A stretch of 64,000 bases of DNA from Astrothelium macrocarpum (Eukaryota; Ascomycota; Dothideomycetes; Trypetheliales; Trypetheliaceae), in NCBI GenBank assembly GCA_021030915.1, contig JAGEMR010000023.1, positions 124,001 to 188,000 on the forward strand. The letters run 5' to 3'. The number at the start of each line of letters is the position of its first letter. Within the stretch, counting starts at the first letter, position 1. A program made the translations under genes and the position numbers. This document shows positions 1-11,622 of the stretch, one piece after another. The notes below the pieces were generated by a model. That model was not told where the DNA came from, did no database searches, and saw only the letters and a list, made by a program, of their open reading frames with translations.

Positions 1-236
1 GTTACCGTACTGTCGGGGCCCTTCCCAGCCCTGTTCACACCGCAACGAGTTCCCGAGAGCCAGTGTATTGGGTATTCTCGCCCCGGCGACACCGTTGGGC
101 GGGCATGCTCGGTCGCGGGTAGTGGGCCCCCATCTCACTCAATTGGAGGACAAAAAATGCATTCTTTTTGGGAGCACGCAAAGTTGAATCTAAAAGAAAG
201 GGGTCCCCCCCTGGTCTGACAATTCTCGTATTGCAG
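1..236 (+). other. Intron 3' part of the TBC-domain gene (5' end not resolved)
   Basis: The stretch just before the first coding exon ends in a pyrimidine-rich acceptor at 231-236 with a CTGAC branch-point-like motif at about 216-220, so it is read as an intron. I cannot place its 5' splice site; it may lie outside the window or within the first 160 bases. Frames on the opposite strand here are GC-rich shadows. Confidence 0.5.
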
Positions 237-659
237 GACGAACTTGGCATCGCCTCGACCGCGTACGCAACCCGCTGGTACTTGACCATCTTCAACATCT
301 CCATCCCCTTCGCGGCGCAGCTGCGCGTGTGGGACGTCTTCCTGCTGCTCGGAGATGGCTCCGGCGCCGCGACAGCCTCTGCCGCCGCGGATGATGTTGA
401 AGGCGGCGGCGGCGGGGCTGGTGGGCGCGCGGCTGGCGAGGAGCAGCAGCAGCAGGGCGTCGACTTTGCCGGCGCGGACCTCGACGTGCTGCACGCGACC
501 GCCATGGCGCTCATGGATGCCACCCGCGAGATCTTGCTCGACTCTGACTTTGAAAATGCGATGAAGACGCTGACGTCGCAGATCCCCGTCCGGGATGAGG
601 ACATCCTAATGCGCGTGGCGAAGACGGAATGGAAAGCGAAGAAGAAGAGGGCTGCTTAA
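237..659 (+). CDS. TBC-domain Rab GTPase-activating protein, C-terminal exon (5' partial)
   Basis: Last exon of a TBC (Tre-2/Bub2/Cdc16) protein; 140 codons are inside the window, the rest lies upstream. TBC proteins accelerate GTP hydrolysis on Rab GTPases and so control vesicle traffic. The first 35 residues carry the end of the TBC fold: an ATRWYLTIF helix, then an RVWDVFLLLGD segment typical of the last TBC motifs. After it comes a Gly/Ala/Gln-rich linker that encodes a short poly-Gln run, then a conserved tail (DSDFENAMKTL, DEDILMRVAKTEWK) and a basic end. The catalytic Arg and Gln fingers are not in view. The exon opens in phase 0 after the acceptor at 236. I can assign the family but not which Gyp/TBC subfamily. 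Confidence 0.8.
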   Translation, partial: DELGIASTAYATRWYLTIFNISIPFAAQLRVWDVFLLLGDGSGAATASAAADDVEGGGGGAGGRAAGEEQQQQGVDFAGADLDVLHATAMALMDATREILLDSDFENAMKTLTSQIPVRDEDILMRVAKTEWKAKKKRAA

Positions 660-3639
660 TTTGGTGCATCGGGGGCAATTGGGTGAGGCCGGTAGGTGGG
701 ATCTGGGGGCCTTGCGAAGCGGCGCCATTGGTCAAACCTTTTTGACTCATGCAACTTTACCTTTGCACCTTTTTTTTCTTTCGATTGAAACCCTTGCGCT
801 CGCCTCACGATTGTAAGCGTAGCAGAGGGGAGGCGGGCCACTCAGAGGCGCTCATGGCCACGTTTTCTGTTGTTGCAGCCCAAATCGCGTGCAGAAGGGA
901 AGGCGCAGACGTAGGGCACATGCGTCGGTGCAGGATGGAAGCACCATCGACCTGCCAGAAGGAGCATCTTCTGGCTCAGATGGGTTATAGATCGGCGCCG
1001 CGGAAGTGGTTCAGGTGTTCCAACCCGCACACTGAGCCCTTGTGCTGGCCCTGCGTGGTGGGGTTGCTGCTCTGACCCAGGCTTAGCTCTGTCGATCGCT
1101 GAGATACGGTATGTAGTAGCGGTCCGCGTCGCGTGGCTTTTCTCACGTGGCTTTGGATCAGTAGGGCTATCCTCGCTTGGCGATTGTTGGGTAGCGAGCT
1201 ATGCTGAGCTATGCTGAGCTATGCTGAGCTATTCTTCGCTATCGTCTTTAAGCTCTGGCCATACTGGAGTTGGATGCTTTCGAAGCAACGTGTGCAGCAC
1301 TTTACGCGCCCTACACGAGATCGGCGCAACAGTAGTCGTCACTTTGCTGTTTCGGCGACAGCTTAATGTCTAATCCAAGCACTCTTACAGCACTATGTAA
1401 TGTGTATTAGAAGCAATTGCCGTCCTGCCTCTTTGATAAATGAAATGGCAAAAACGAAACCTTGCAATCGTCTACATACGGAATTGCGGGTGCAGCTTCC
1501 CGGTGGAAAGGGTTACTTGAGTAGGTACTTGGGCAGTCGACTTGATAGAGTCAAGATTGCCACTCATCACCTCGTCACCCGGCTGTTCTCGAAGCTCAAC
1601 GGCTGTTCGGACGGGACTAACGGCTCTCATTCGTCTCGAGATCCCCCACGTATGCGCCATCTGTAACGTCGAGTTCCCACCTTGGGGACCGAAAAGAGAG
1701 TTTCAGAGTAGATCACCTCGTCTGACCTTGCAGTATGCCCAAGCCGGCTAGTGTGATCTGCATCTTGGCTTGATTGGGGACGAACACCTTCTTTCTGTAC
1801 GCCGAAAGTTTCCTTGTTGGATGCAGGGGGAAAACAAGCTCATCCACACAAAAATCAGGACAAAACACCCGTCTTGACTGACCCGGAAAGCTTCCGAGCG
1901 GCAAAGATGATATAGGTTCTCCGCGGACTACCGTTACAAGAGCTCTAGGGAACTTTATTCAGCATTATCCCAGATGGATGATTGCTCCCACTCGAGAACG
2001 TGCATCGAGATGGACGGCCATGCCGACTATCCGAATACGGCATTTTCTGGAGCTGAAGTCACCTAGATCGGTTGTCTCGACACGCATTGAGCAAACGTGA
2101 GGCTTTCACCGCGTTGCTACAAGCTTGGGTTTTGGTAAAATCAGCCCACTGCTTTGTCACCGCTCCATAGGAGGCCCGTCCAAGGCCTTTAGCTGGTCCC
2201 TGCATTTTCCCAGAGATCTGGGATGCTGCCTGGTCGAGACGGATGACTGGAGATGTGAACGCGAGATTGAGTTTCCCTTCGACTTCCCCTCTGCTTCCCC
2301 CTCTGGCCCGATGCGGATGCGCTACGGTTTTGCATAGATTCCACAGCAACACAACGGGCTAGCTCCAGCCTTGCATCTTATTAAACCTCGAAATGCCTAG
2401 GTAATTTGCAGTTTGCGTACGGAGGAATTGCTCCGTAAACCAACAAACTTAGCACCTTTAGGTTGTAACAAAGCACGTCGGCCGTCTGCAGGCGTTGCGC
2501 AGCGTTTCTTCACGCTAAGTTCGACATTCGCATTGCGCGGCTTCTCATTTGCTCAAGGGCTGCTATTAAAATGCATTTCGGAGCATTTATCCGCTCAATC
2601 TGTTTTGGCAAGTAGATCACCGTCCACTCAATTTTGCGGCTGCCGTTTTTGGCGTCCGAGTAAATCCGCCGTTAGATGAATTGACAATCTCGACATCTGA
2701 CTACGATTGGATCAGAGTGCAAGTACCCGCCACGCCAGATGGGGGCAGCAAACAGAGGCCGCGTCGAGGAGCATTTCCCTCTTTGCTCTCGTGGCCATTG
2801 GCAGCCCCAATCGAGGCGAGCTACACACATTGCGAGACCAAAAGTAGGTTGCGAGGGCCCCCAGCTAATCTTAAGTCCCAGGCCCGAGCAGATGCTGGTC
2901 TAGATTGGCTCGCAGCTTCAGATCCTGCTTTCTGATGACATCCATTGTGCGGCAGCCTGGGCACGGCACGATCCTTTTCATTGCTATCATCTCCACGTTC
3001 CGGGGTCGCGGTGGGAACCCCCCAGTACATGTTCTCCCGCCACGAATATAGGTGGCCATGGCGTCTCATCCCCAAAAAAGCCCGCGGTGTCGGAGATGAT
3101 GCTATGCCACAGTCAGCCACAAGGCGTCGAGTAACAAGATTAGGCGATCGATGAGCGCCGTCCAGACACGTTTGCTCCAGATCGAACGGCCATGAATGGC
3201 GAGCACGGCGCGGACTAGAGCCGCCAACGATATGTGTCAGCCGTTGGCCACATTTGATCACCTTGATTTTTCACGAGCGCGCGCCGGGTACACTGCCCTT
3301 TCCAGTACCATGTCCAGGCAGGATGCGCAGTGTTGACGGTGACCCAATTCCGCGTTCGCGGGCGTGACAGACTTAGCAAATGTAACGGGGAGCCACCAAG
3401 TTCGCTGATTCGCCTGGCGGGCCAGCGCCGCAAGTGAGAGGCCATCGTTGGCGCCGCTTCGAAGCTCTGGGAGGCGACACATGCACGTCAGTGTGTCTCC
3501 AGCCCAGGCGAAGGGCGGGCTCACAAAAGTGACGCTGGCGTCGCCGGCTCTCTCTACCCTGCAGCATTTGCAAAAGCCGGCAGCGCCACGCGAAGGCCTG
3601 CCGAGAGCACCATCTCCCAGGCCCCAGACCGCGCCTTAT
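660..3639. other. Gene-poor intergenic region
   Basis: About 3 kb in which I find no frame with a recognisable domain, no convincing splice-linked exons and no tRNA-like T-loop. The only structured element seen is a short tandem decamer near 1197-1232. Confidence 0.6.
1197..1232. repeat. Short tandem repeat, decamer AGCTATGCTG x3.6
   Basis: Three perfect consecutive copies of AGCTATGCTG followed by a partial AGCTAT copy. No coding frame uses it. It is a simple local duplication. Confidence 0.9.
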
Positions 3640-4459
3640 TTTCCCTTCACCTTACTCGTCATCTTTTTTTGCCTCCGAAGTCGTCCACCGTCATTCTTCC
3701 TTTCTTTTTTTTTTCTTTTCTCCGCCGGATGCTTATCCTGGTCGCGCTCCCTCCGCAAGCTGCAGCCGCTGAACCCGCTGAACCTGTCTGACTAGGTTCT
3801 GCTGGTTAATTTGTCTGACGTTTATTGCGCTGGCCAGCCCACCGTGCCGGATTGTCTTGACCATTCGCTCCTTTGGTTCCCTTTTCTCCTGCAAATTCGA
3901 GGTCGGGCCGCGTGTGCTGGTTCCGAATTGGTCTTCGTCTTCGGCTTGCATGCAACTCGAAACGTCCTTTCCTTCCTAAAACGCGTTCTCTTGCCTGGCG
4001 CTGTCAATCTTCCTGGAAATGGTCGAGTTCCGGCTGGCTCACCCACAGATCCGTCCGTAAGGATCTAGACTTTAACACTAACTCAAGGCCTCTGCACATC
4101 CCAGCATTTGATCAGCTTAACCACGCGAGCAGCTCTTCATGCTTAGCTGGGATCTACACTCACGCTTCCGTCTGACCTTCCCTACCAGTTTTCAAAGTTA
4201 CCCAAAAGCCTTGGGCAAGGCTGGCGCACGCTCGCGGATCATCGCGTTGACCTGTCCGTATTGGTCCCCTTGTTCTTAAGTTTACTGCAACGGTCTGGTA
4301 CACTTCTAAAGTGGGTAACTCTTCTCGAGCTTCTCCATAAAGTACACCCCTCTCGAGCTGCGGTGTACTCCACTACATTAGTGACGCCTTCTTCCCACCC
4401 CCGTTACATGCTTACGTTGTCTGTGTACTTTGATCTTCTGCCGGCTCCTTCAAAACTAC
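3640..4459 (+). promoter_or_regulatory. CT-rich promoter / long 5' leader of the proline-rich gene
   Basis: A strongly pyrimidine-rich tract at about 3640-3730 resembles the CT-rich core promoters of filamentous fungi. The distance from it to the ATG (about 770 nt) suggests a long 5' untranslated leader, as is common for fungal regulatory genes. A GCTAAC branch-like motif at 4502-4507 followed by an acceptor AG at 4520-4521 would also allow a leader intron ending just inside the frame. No transcription start can be fixed from sequence. Confidence 0.4.
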
Positions 4460-4537
4460 ATGAATACCTACCGAGCGCAGCTTCAAAACCGCATCAATGT
4501 TGCTAACGCTGTCCGCGCCAGCAAAGACCGAGTTTGA
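4460..4537 (+). other. 25-codon ORF overlapping the start of the proline-rich gene (uORF or displaced N-terminus)
   Basis: An ATG at 4460 opens a 25-codon frame ending GTT-TGA at 4532-4537, overlapping the ATG at 4497 in another frame. Its peptide (begins MNTYRAQLQNR, ends RASKDRV) looks like an amphipathic helix from a conserved protein rather than random sequence. If the reading shifted +1 at the GTT-TGA junction, it would continue into the long frame at its DIKPPHDYSPP segment. It may therefore be an inhibitory uORF, or the true N-terminus separated by a shift or an assembly indel. Confidence 0.45.
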
Positions 4538-5983
4538 TATCAAACCTCCCCATGACTACTCTCCGCCACTACCGAATTCTCTTGTGCGATCTTCCCCCAA
4601 AGCCAACGGCTATTCTTTACCATCACTGCCGGTCAGTGATTCCAAGACGATGAGTACGCCTCATCGCGGTCTCCCGCCACCTGCGGCGATGACCTTGCCT
4701 GATCCGAGCCGTGGCCAAGCTCCTCTTTCTCAGCCTTTCAACCAGATGCCTGCACCTCCTACTCAATGGCAAGGTGCTGAGGAATCTATGCGGAATTGGC
4801 TGATAGCCAAAGCTGAAGAGGACAAGAGGAGACAGGAAGAGGAGAAGACCAAGCAAGAAACGATTCGGCTGGATCAGCGCAAGATTGAGCAGTCCATGCT
4901 TCGGGAATCGCTTTCGGGTGGCATCCCGCAGCACCTCATCCCGTTCATTTTTGCCGGCATAGGTGGTGGGAATCTGACGAGTGCTAGCATGGAATTGTTT
5001 CAACAATACATGGCCCAAATCCAAGCGCAGCAGCCGCCGCTGCCGCAGCCTATTGCTGGGCCTCAGACATCTCCAGAAGTTCGGCGAGAGACGAGGATGA
5101 TAAATCAACCTCAGTCAAATGCTTACAATGTAGCACCACAGCAAGCTCCACCACCAGCATTACCGGCTGGACCAATTTTGCCAGGACAACCAGTGGCTCA
5201 GGGAGCATCTGGATTTCCACTCGGAGGCGCCTCTCCCTCAAATCGAGCCAGAGCCTCAAGTCTTGCCGGTGCACCGACATCTGCGCCTCGACCACCTACT
5301 CATTCGGCACTACCGAGACTGACTACGAATGAAATGCAAATACATCAACCACCAACTTCTCAAGGAGTTCACCACCTGCAGCAGGCTGCGCCATCTGGCC
5401 ATCAAGAGCCAGCAGCTTCCTCGCCATCCATTTACTTTCATCACTGGGTGCCGCCTTCATCTCAAGCCGAAAAAGCTTCGGAGAAACAGCCATTAACGCC
5501 ATCAGGTAAATCAAGACCATAAATCATCACATCAAGCCGAATCTCTGATTCAAGAATCTGGATGTAGAATACACGAATTCGCCCAAGAAACGAAAAGCCC
5601 AGGGCTCGCATGCACCAGCCCCAGCGCCCTCGACAACTCAGCATCAGGGTACTTCACCAGCCTTCTCTCAGGTTTCATCGTCTACATCTACAACCACGAC
5701 CCCTGGGAAACGCAGCCAGCATGCTCGAAATCGCAGCGATGTGTCGACTCGCGGTCCCGACGCTCAGACGAGACCGGTGAGCCGGCGAGGCGGTCAATTT
5801 TACGAGTTCGCAGCTGATGAGGCTCATGCGCGTCGCCGTTCTGAGGACCAGAGCGAGCGGCACCAATCCGTCCAGAGGGAGACCCGGCACATGCAGCCAT
5901 CCCGATATTCGTCGGTGTCACGACATGGATCTGAACCTTCGTCGCCAAAGAAAGAGGAACTACCAGGTCGAGCTCTACCCTAG
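4497..5983 (+). CDS. Conserved proline/glutamine-rich nuclear protein, possible transcriptional regulator
   Basis: Two exons, 4497-5505 and 5568-5983 (intron of 62 nt, GTAAAT donor, CTGAT branch, TAG acceptor; joined in phase 1), giving 474 residues. The most ordered part is residues about 95-165: a charged helix (AKAEEDKRRQEEEKTK) followed by a hydrophobic stretch (GGIPQHLIPFIFAGIGGG). The rest is Pro/Gln/Ser-rich and probably disordered. Exon 2 begins with a basic SPKKRK nuclear-localisation-like motif and ends in Ser/Arg-rich sequence. The composition fits a nuclear regulator, but I do not recognise a DNA-binding domain and give no name. The start is uncertain: see the overlapping short frame at 4460. 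The gene stands alone, with large intergenic spaces on both sides. Confidence 0.7.
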
Positions 5984-7447
5984 ACTGCATTCAATTTTTT
6001 TTTCCTTTTTTTCGAACTTCAGCCAGCAGACGTTACGCACCAATCGTGGCTAGCTGTGCATGCGATGCCTCTTTACTACATCCAACGTTCATATGTTTTG
6101 TCATTTATTACTACGAGACTACCACTGCATTTTGCATGCATGTACATGTTGCTTGCACATTCGGAGCATATACCCTTTTCAGCACCGGTGTTGGTTTGGA
6201 GCCTTTTCTTTTCAGAAACGGGAAGGGGGGGCAAGGGGAAGGATTGTGGCATGATCCGGAACCAACAAAGTCCTTCTTTCGGCTTGGGGCCCGCTTTCCT
6301 TGCCCTTCCATTTCCCACTTAGGGTTGCACACACGCATGGCGTTTTTCTTTCTTGTCTCCCTCATGTCATTACGGTGTAAGATACATTTTGGATTCCTTT
6401 TCTCCCCGCTCGGGAAGGCTTTTAGCCTCACTTCTTCTTCTTCTTCTTCGTTTCGCGTCGTTTTTGGGGATCCGATAGACTGGACCTTTCGGACTCTTGG
6501 GGTGCTGGTGCCGGGTCGCACCCTTTTTAACCAAGAGCCGGACTATGAGGCAACGCTGGCCAATTGTTTTCTGTTTCTCGAGCCGTTTTGATGCATCAGC
6601 AGCGGCTGTTACGAGTCAGTCGCCCGCTGTTCTCTATTCGGACCGAGCCCCACCAATTTACGTTTTTTCCTTCGCCAATTCTGATCCTATAGCTACGCAG
6701 AGGTCTGCATACGGGTGCCCGTGCACGCAGATATCTGCACGGTTTCGGCGGTACCCTTGGGTTTATTTAGATGGCACAGCGCCCATTCATGTATATACGT
6801 ATGTAGATCCCAGCGAGCCTTGACGCACCCAAACTCCTGGAATTCAACGCTCCCCTCGCTGAGTGGCCAGCACCAAATGTGCTCAGCATTAGTGTTTCAT
6901 ACGATTACACCCTGCTGATGTCAGACGGCGTGCCTTAAAAGCCTTCCCCCACCACAATACCCGGAAACGTTGAGTACTAAGATCTTCCCATGGTTGTGCT
7001 AGCCAGCACACCTCCACGTTATCACCGTCTTTTTGAAACATAGTTTCCCTGGTGCGTGCAGTGGGGTTGTGGGGCGATGGATCCAAGGTCGAGAGCTACT
7101 GTACGGAGTACAATAATCTAGCTGTTAATTCTGCGCCGCTAAGGAGCTAAGCGAACCGAGTTTCACTGCAAACCGTTTCACGGAAAATTTATACCCGAGG
7201 CCCGTTTTGGCGAATTGCATTCTTGATCTATCATGGCTGGCGGAGTGGCTTCCATCTCATTTGGCAAAAAGCCCCACTAGTCTTGGCTTGCGGCTGGAAC
7301 CAAGGCGAAAGTTTATTACCAGTAGTATGCTTTTGAATTCCAATCAGTCTGTGACGCATATACGAGCAGAACATGCACTTTCCTACTAGATCTAAGGACT
7401 AAGGGAAGAACGGCTGCGTCTCATTACTATTCTTTACCAGTTTATAC
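5984..7447. other. Intergenic region, with a CTT microsatellite
   Basis: Between the proline-rich gene and the 3' end of the AlkB-like gene. It contains T/C-rich sequence and a CTT run at 6431-6449. I see no recognisable protein, no splice-linked exons and no tRNA. Confidence 0.55.
6431..6449. repeat. CTT trinucleotide microsatellite
   Basis: About six uninterrupted CTT units in noncoding DNA. Confidence 0.9.
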
Positions 7448-8949
7448 TTAATCTACTCCGCACTTCGCCTTTTCAGGAGTCTGTACCGCAGAAGTTTGAT
7501 TGCCTGTTTTTGTTGGTGTCTTGACGCCTTCGTACCATGGAGGGTTGCCGTCGTCATCGAACTCTGCAAATTGAAAATATGTACATCTATTCTTGGTCAT
7601 CAGCATCGTATTCTCCCGAGCTCCCAAAACATCATCTAATGACTTACCCTTCTTGACCTGGTGTATAAGACGCGTGACACATCCACATCTGGATAGTCAT
7701 TAGTTATCATCGCTGATGATGAGATTACGAAAGACCAAAGGAACATGTGGGCGCCTACATAACGACCTCTGTTTTCCTTCTTCTTTTGGACACACCTTAA
7801 CACGGCAGGAATGCCACAGCGACACTGTGGCGTCCACTGCGGGTTGAGATGCTCTTTGTAGCAACGGTAGGTTATGTTGATCCTCTTGTTTCCTGCGACG
7901 GGATGCGGATCGATTGCCTGGCTAGGGCTGATACTATGCTTCCATTCCTCCTGCATCTCAGCGTGCATGACCAGTAACGAGTTGTGAGGGAGGTGGATGG
8001 CGATCTGCCCTTCAGCATCCGCGCGAGACTGCTGACCCTCGGTCAGGTGGGAAGGATCATCCCGAGCAACAATACGCCGAACTCGGAACTCTCGCGCGAC
8101 TCCCAGCGAGAGGCTTCCAATGATGGCTCGAGGACCGATGTAGGTAAGTTGGTCAGAGTGGTATCCTACGCTCTCAGCCGGCCCGTCGTAGCAGTTGACG
8201 AAGGAAGCATTCGGTATCCACTCATCGGGGGATTGGTATTTGAGTTTCTTGCCTTCAGGGTAGTGTTCGCGGATGCGCCTTTGGATCTCTTGGTTAACTT
8301 TTTGCTGAACGACAGCAGAGACACGGCGCATTTCCGGGAGTGATCTTCGCACGTCTTTGATCTTGCTCCCATTATACACGTAATCAGTCGTTTGAGCCCT
8401 TGCCTCTTCCAGGCTATCTACGTAGAATGCCATGGCATGTGGACTATTGACTTCTCGTTCAAAAAGCTTGAACGTAGCCTTTTGAAAGCTAGGGACCTCC
8501 TCTAGCAATTCCCGAAGAAGAGCGTCAGCTTGGGTAGCTGGAAGAAAATTATGGATGATTGAGCATGGCGTGAGGTTTTCGATATCTTCGGGCGAGTATA
8601 GATGCAAAGTCTTGCCCTTTTTTGTAAGTAGTTTCTTCTTACTTGGAGAGGTAGGGTTCGAATTTTGAGGTAAGGCAAAGGATGTCAGAGAAGATTGGTA
8701 TCCTATCGTCTCTTTGCGAGGTGATTTTGCATTCTCATTCGGGGTAAGTGATTTCGAAGCTTGCTCTACCGAGCCATCTGCAGATAAGAGGCTCTCCAGA
8801 AGCAGACTTTGATCAATTGATGGATGTAGTGAGGACAACACGGCTAATTTGAAGTCGGTAGAGTCGTCATCGAATGAGACAGCGAGTTCTTCGGTGTTGT
8901 CGTCGAGTTCTGAGATACGTTGACGCTTCCTGGACACGAATGCATCCAT
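7448..8949 (-). CDS. AlkB-like 2-oxoglutarate/Fe(II) dioxygenase with CUE and GRF zinc-finger domains
   Basis: Exons 8949-7759, 7688-7648 and 7586-7448 (introns 70 and 61 nt), 456 residues. N-terminus: a CUE-like ubiquitin-binding helix pair (about 32-70, LSSLHPSIDQSLLLESLL). Centre: AlkB fold with the iron triad H264/D266 (GYHSDQLTYIGP) and H338, and 2-oxoglutarate arginines R356 and R362 (NKRINITYR). C-terminus: a GRF zinc finger opening CRCGIPAVLRC (376 on), completed only after splicing (GRY-MWMCHASYTPGQEGC-TYFQFAEF). The reconstruction of GRF across two introns strongly supports the splice sites. AlkB enzymes remove alkyl lesions from nucleic acids by oxidation; GRF fingers bind single-stranded nucleic acid. 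A nuclear role in DNA or RNA alkylation repair is inferred; substrate specificity is not visible. Confidence 0.9.
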
Positions 8950-10779
8950 GGTCCATACTCATGATGAAGACAATCTTTGATTTTGCCGTCGGGGTCAGAA
9001 GCCAGATTCAGAAGTCGCTTAGAGCAGAAACGATTATCTAGAGTATCTACAAGCCCTTCAACGTAGAAAGGTCTCTGAGAAGATACTGCTTTTATGTAGT
9101 TGGATTTGGGTAACTTGAGTCAAAGCCCACGTGGGTGTGTAGCATGCAAAACCTGCAAGCGTTTGTCCACTCTAGGAAGGATTCCAGTTTGAGCAGTGCT
9201 GCCGAAGTGGCCAATAGAAACTTAGAGAGATTCTTGGCCTTGAGAGAATCTTCTCAATAGACGAGCTTGTACTAGGGTTTAAATTGTTGAATAAGATGCC
9301 TTGGTGAGTAGTCGTACGTAGAAAAGTAAGTATGCGCAGGTGCAATTTTTTGGTTGACCTTCTAGGCCAAGATTCTTTCTGGTCTATTTTTGCTAAGAAA
9401 TTGTATGGAAAAAGTTTTATCGATACCCGATATCTGGCGTCCATGCGAGCCGCCGCTAGTACGGTTCCGCACGCTAGAGTGCTAGCACTTGATCCGCCAA
9501 AAGCCAACATTGTCTGCTACGAAATTTTCAAGATACGGAAAGCGAAGGAATATTGCAAAAAGATCAGCTCAAAATTCAATGGGATACACTCGACTTGGAG
9601 AAGAAAAATAATCGACATAATACATCAAAAAGAAAAGAGTGCAGACATTCTAGAATATCATAATGGATTTTAAAGAAGGGCGTCTGAAAAATGTTCTGCG
9701 ACATGACCTTTACGTGAGTCTGATTGGAGCTTCTGAAATGTATAACTCTACATTCTCATATCCGTCGTGCATAGCCAGGTACTTAAGAAAAAGGTGTCTC
9801 ATCCTATGTGAGGCAATATGTGACGGAGGGATTTGGAGACAAAACAATCCTACGACTGCATGGATCTGAGATTCTTGTTATCAATGATATAGAGATGTAC
9901 AATTCGTACACGAGATAAAACTTGATGACTCCATGCTCTGCAGCCATATACATGAGCGATGAGCTCCCTTCATACAAGGATTTCAGGCAGTATTTTTACT
10001 ACGAGTAGTCCTTCTTGTACAATTCCCTCGCACTAAAAGATTGTAACACGTCCAAAAAAAAAACACCGTTGTCTGAAACATGCGATGCCTCTGTAGCTAA
10101 ACGATGTACGTATATGGTCCACGTAGCCACGGTCTGTCAAAAGGAATTCAGCCATCTCGTGGATTCAGGTGGCTGGCCCCGATCTCAGACTGCAAATAAG
10201 ACACCCAATTAGGAATAACTCTGACATTACAGAGATACTCTCAATCCGCACCAGACCTCAGGACCATTAGAAAGCAGCCGGCTGTGCTTCCAATCAATCT
10301 CAGAAGTTTGCCTGGTATGTTTGTGATACAATGCTCCACACTTATATCTGCATGTAATCGGAAGCTCGACCGAACGGCACAAGAAGAGGTAGTGACAGGG
10401 TCCTTCTTACGCTTTATCAGGCGTGTCGTGTACGAGCTGAAGTGCGGCACGAATCGAGATGTCACAGGGAGCAGTAGGCCAAGCTTTCTACCACATTACC
10501 GACAAGCTAGAACAGAAAAAGTAAGTCCGAATACGGTCGACACCGGAAGCGTTCCTTCGATTCGAATATGGAGCATAGCCGAGGTAAATGTTATAATAGT
10601 CGGGTTGATGACCAACTAAAGTAGACGTGTTCCTTTGACCGGCTGGATATTACCTCGGAGTTTACTGAAGTACTCAGGTATCCATAGTTGACTGGATTAA
10701 TTAGCAAGAATGCTTGACCGCAGTGAGACATATATCCTTGTATAGAACGGCTAATTAAGCGACTCATGACAGATCTCGT
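8950..10779. other. Intergenic region, AT-richer
   Basis: About 1.8 kb, locally AT-rich between about 9200 and 10600. Frames up to 113 codons exist on both strands around 9170-9670, but they overlap each other, have no recognisable domain and show no splice continuity. Confidence 0.5.
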
Positions 10780-11622
10780 TTATCTTCGGACGGCAAAAAC
10801 AGGCCGAACCTCAAGGTTACTAATGCCTTCACTGACAATACCCTCTCCCAGCTCTTTGTTGGCCTTCTCTATCAGCCTGTACACATCCTCGTAGCTATCA
10901 TCTCTGCTACCTACAAAGTCGAACCTGCCGCGCTCGGCATTCCAGAAGAATGCGCCTCCCTGCGTATTCTCGGACTCCCACCGCTGCTGCACCTTCATGT
11001 CTTTATCAACAGACATCAGATCCGCCGGCGCATCGACCACGATGAATAACACATGTGTGCCACCGAACCATGCGAACAAATCAACTAGTGAGTCGTCCTC
11101 GCGTTGAAGCACCGCCTCAGGCACAGCAATGCGTCTAATGTACGATCCAGTGCTGACGTTCCGGTTGAAGAGATCCGGTTCAGACAGTCGATCGTCGGGC
11201 TCGCAGAGAAATTCGAGCCATCTTTCGGGCGGGACGTACAGCACGTCACATTCTGGGTCAAATTGGCGAACGAAGATAGGGCGTTGTTTGTCCTCCTGAG
11301 GACGTAACTCGATACCATGCTCGCTCGCCCAAGCCAAGGCTATGCTACGAGCCTCACGGTTGACAAAGGCCAACGGTATCTCAAACACCATATCGTACAA
11401 CATCTTGTGGAAGAACTCAAAGTTAAGATTGTTATCGTCGTCATCAGGGTCGTATTGCTCATCGGATTCTGTCAGCCGTCGGGGACGCCAACATCCCTTT
11501 CTGTAGAAGTATAAGGCTGGCCCCACATTGGGCAGAGCCTCGCACCATATTTTGTTGCGTAACTCTGGAGCGAGGCTCGAGAAGAGGGGGAACGTAGTAG
11601 AGTTGTTTGCTGTTACTGCCAT
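10780..11622 (-). CDS. 2EXR domain-containing protein
   Basis: Single exon, 280 residues. It starts with the 2EXR signature seen in a large Pezizomycotina-specific family: residues 11-26 read FPLFSSLAPELRNKIW, followed by a hydrophobic and aromatic strand region (ALYFYRKGCW). The middle contains conserved-looking stretches such as EIPLAFVNREARSIALAWA and CDVLYVPPERW. The family's biochemical role is not known; members are usually multicopy and lineage-variable. No signal peptide or membrane segment. It lies between two large intergenic spaces, which suits an accessory gene. Confidence 0.8.
   Translation of the reverse strand: MAVTANNSTTFPLFSSLAPELRNKIWCEALPNVGPALYFYRKGCWRPRRLTESDEQYDPDDDDNNLNFEFFHKMLYDMVFEIPLAFVNREARSIALAWASEHGIELRPQEDKQRPIFVRQFDPECDVLYVPPERWLEFLCEPDDRLSEPDLFNRNVSTGSYIRRIAVPEAVLQREDDSLVDLFAWFGGTHVLFIVVDAPADLMSVDKDMKVQQRWESENTQGGAFFWNAERGRFDFVGSRDDSYEDVYRLIEKANKELGEGIVSEGISNLEVRPVFAVRR

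Noticed and set aside
35..604. 189-codon minus-strand frame opposite the TBC exon
   Set aside because: It is the antisense of a recognisable TBC sequence in GC-rich DNA; Ala/Ser/Pro-rich shadow.
6046..6591. 181-codon plus-strand frame
   Set aside because: Low-complexity Phe/Ser/Leu-rich translation of T/C-rich leader-like sequence, with no domain.
9172..9673. Overlapping frames of about 112 codons on both strands
   Set aside because: They overlap each other in opposite directions, show no domain and lie in AT-rich DNA; more likely chance.
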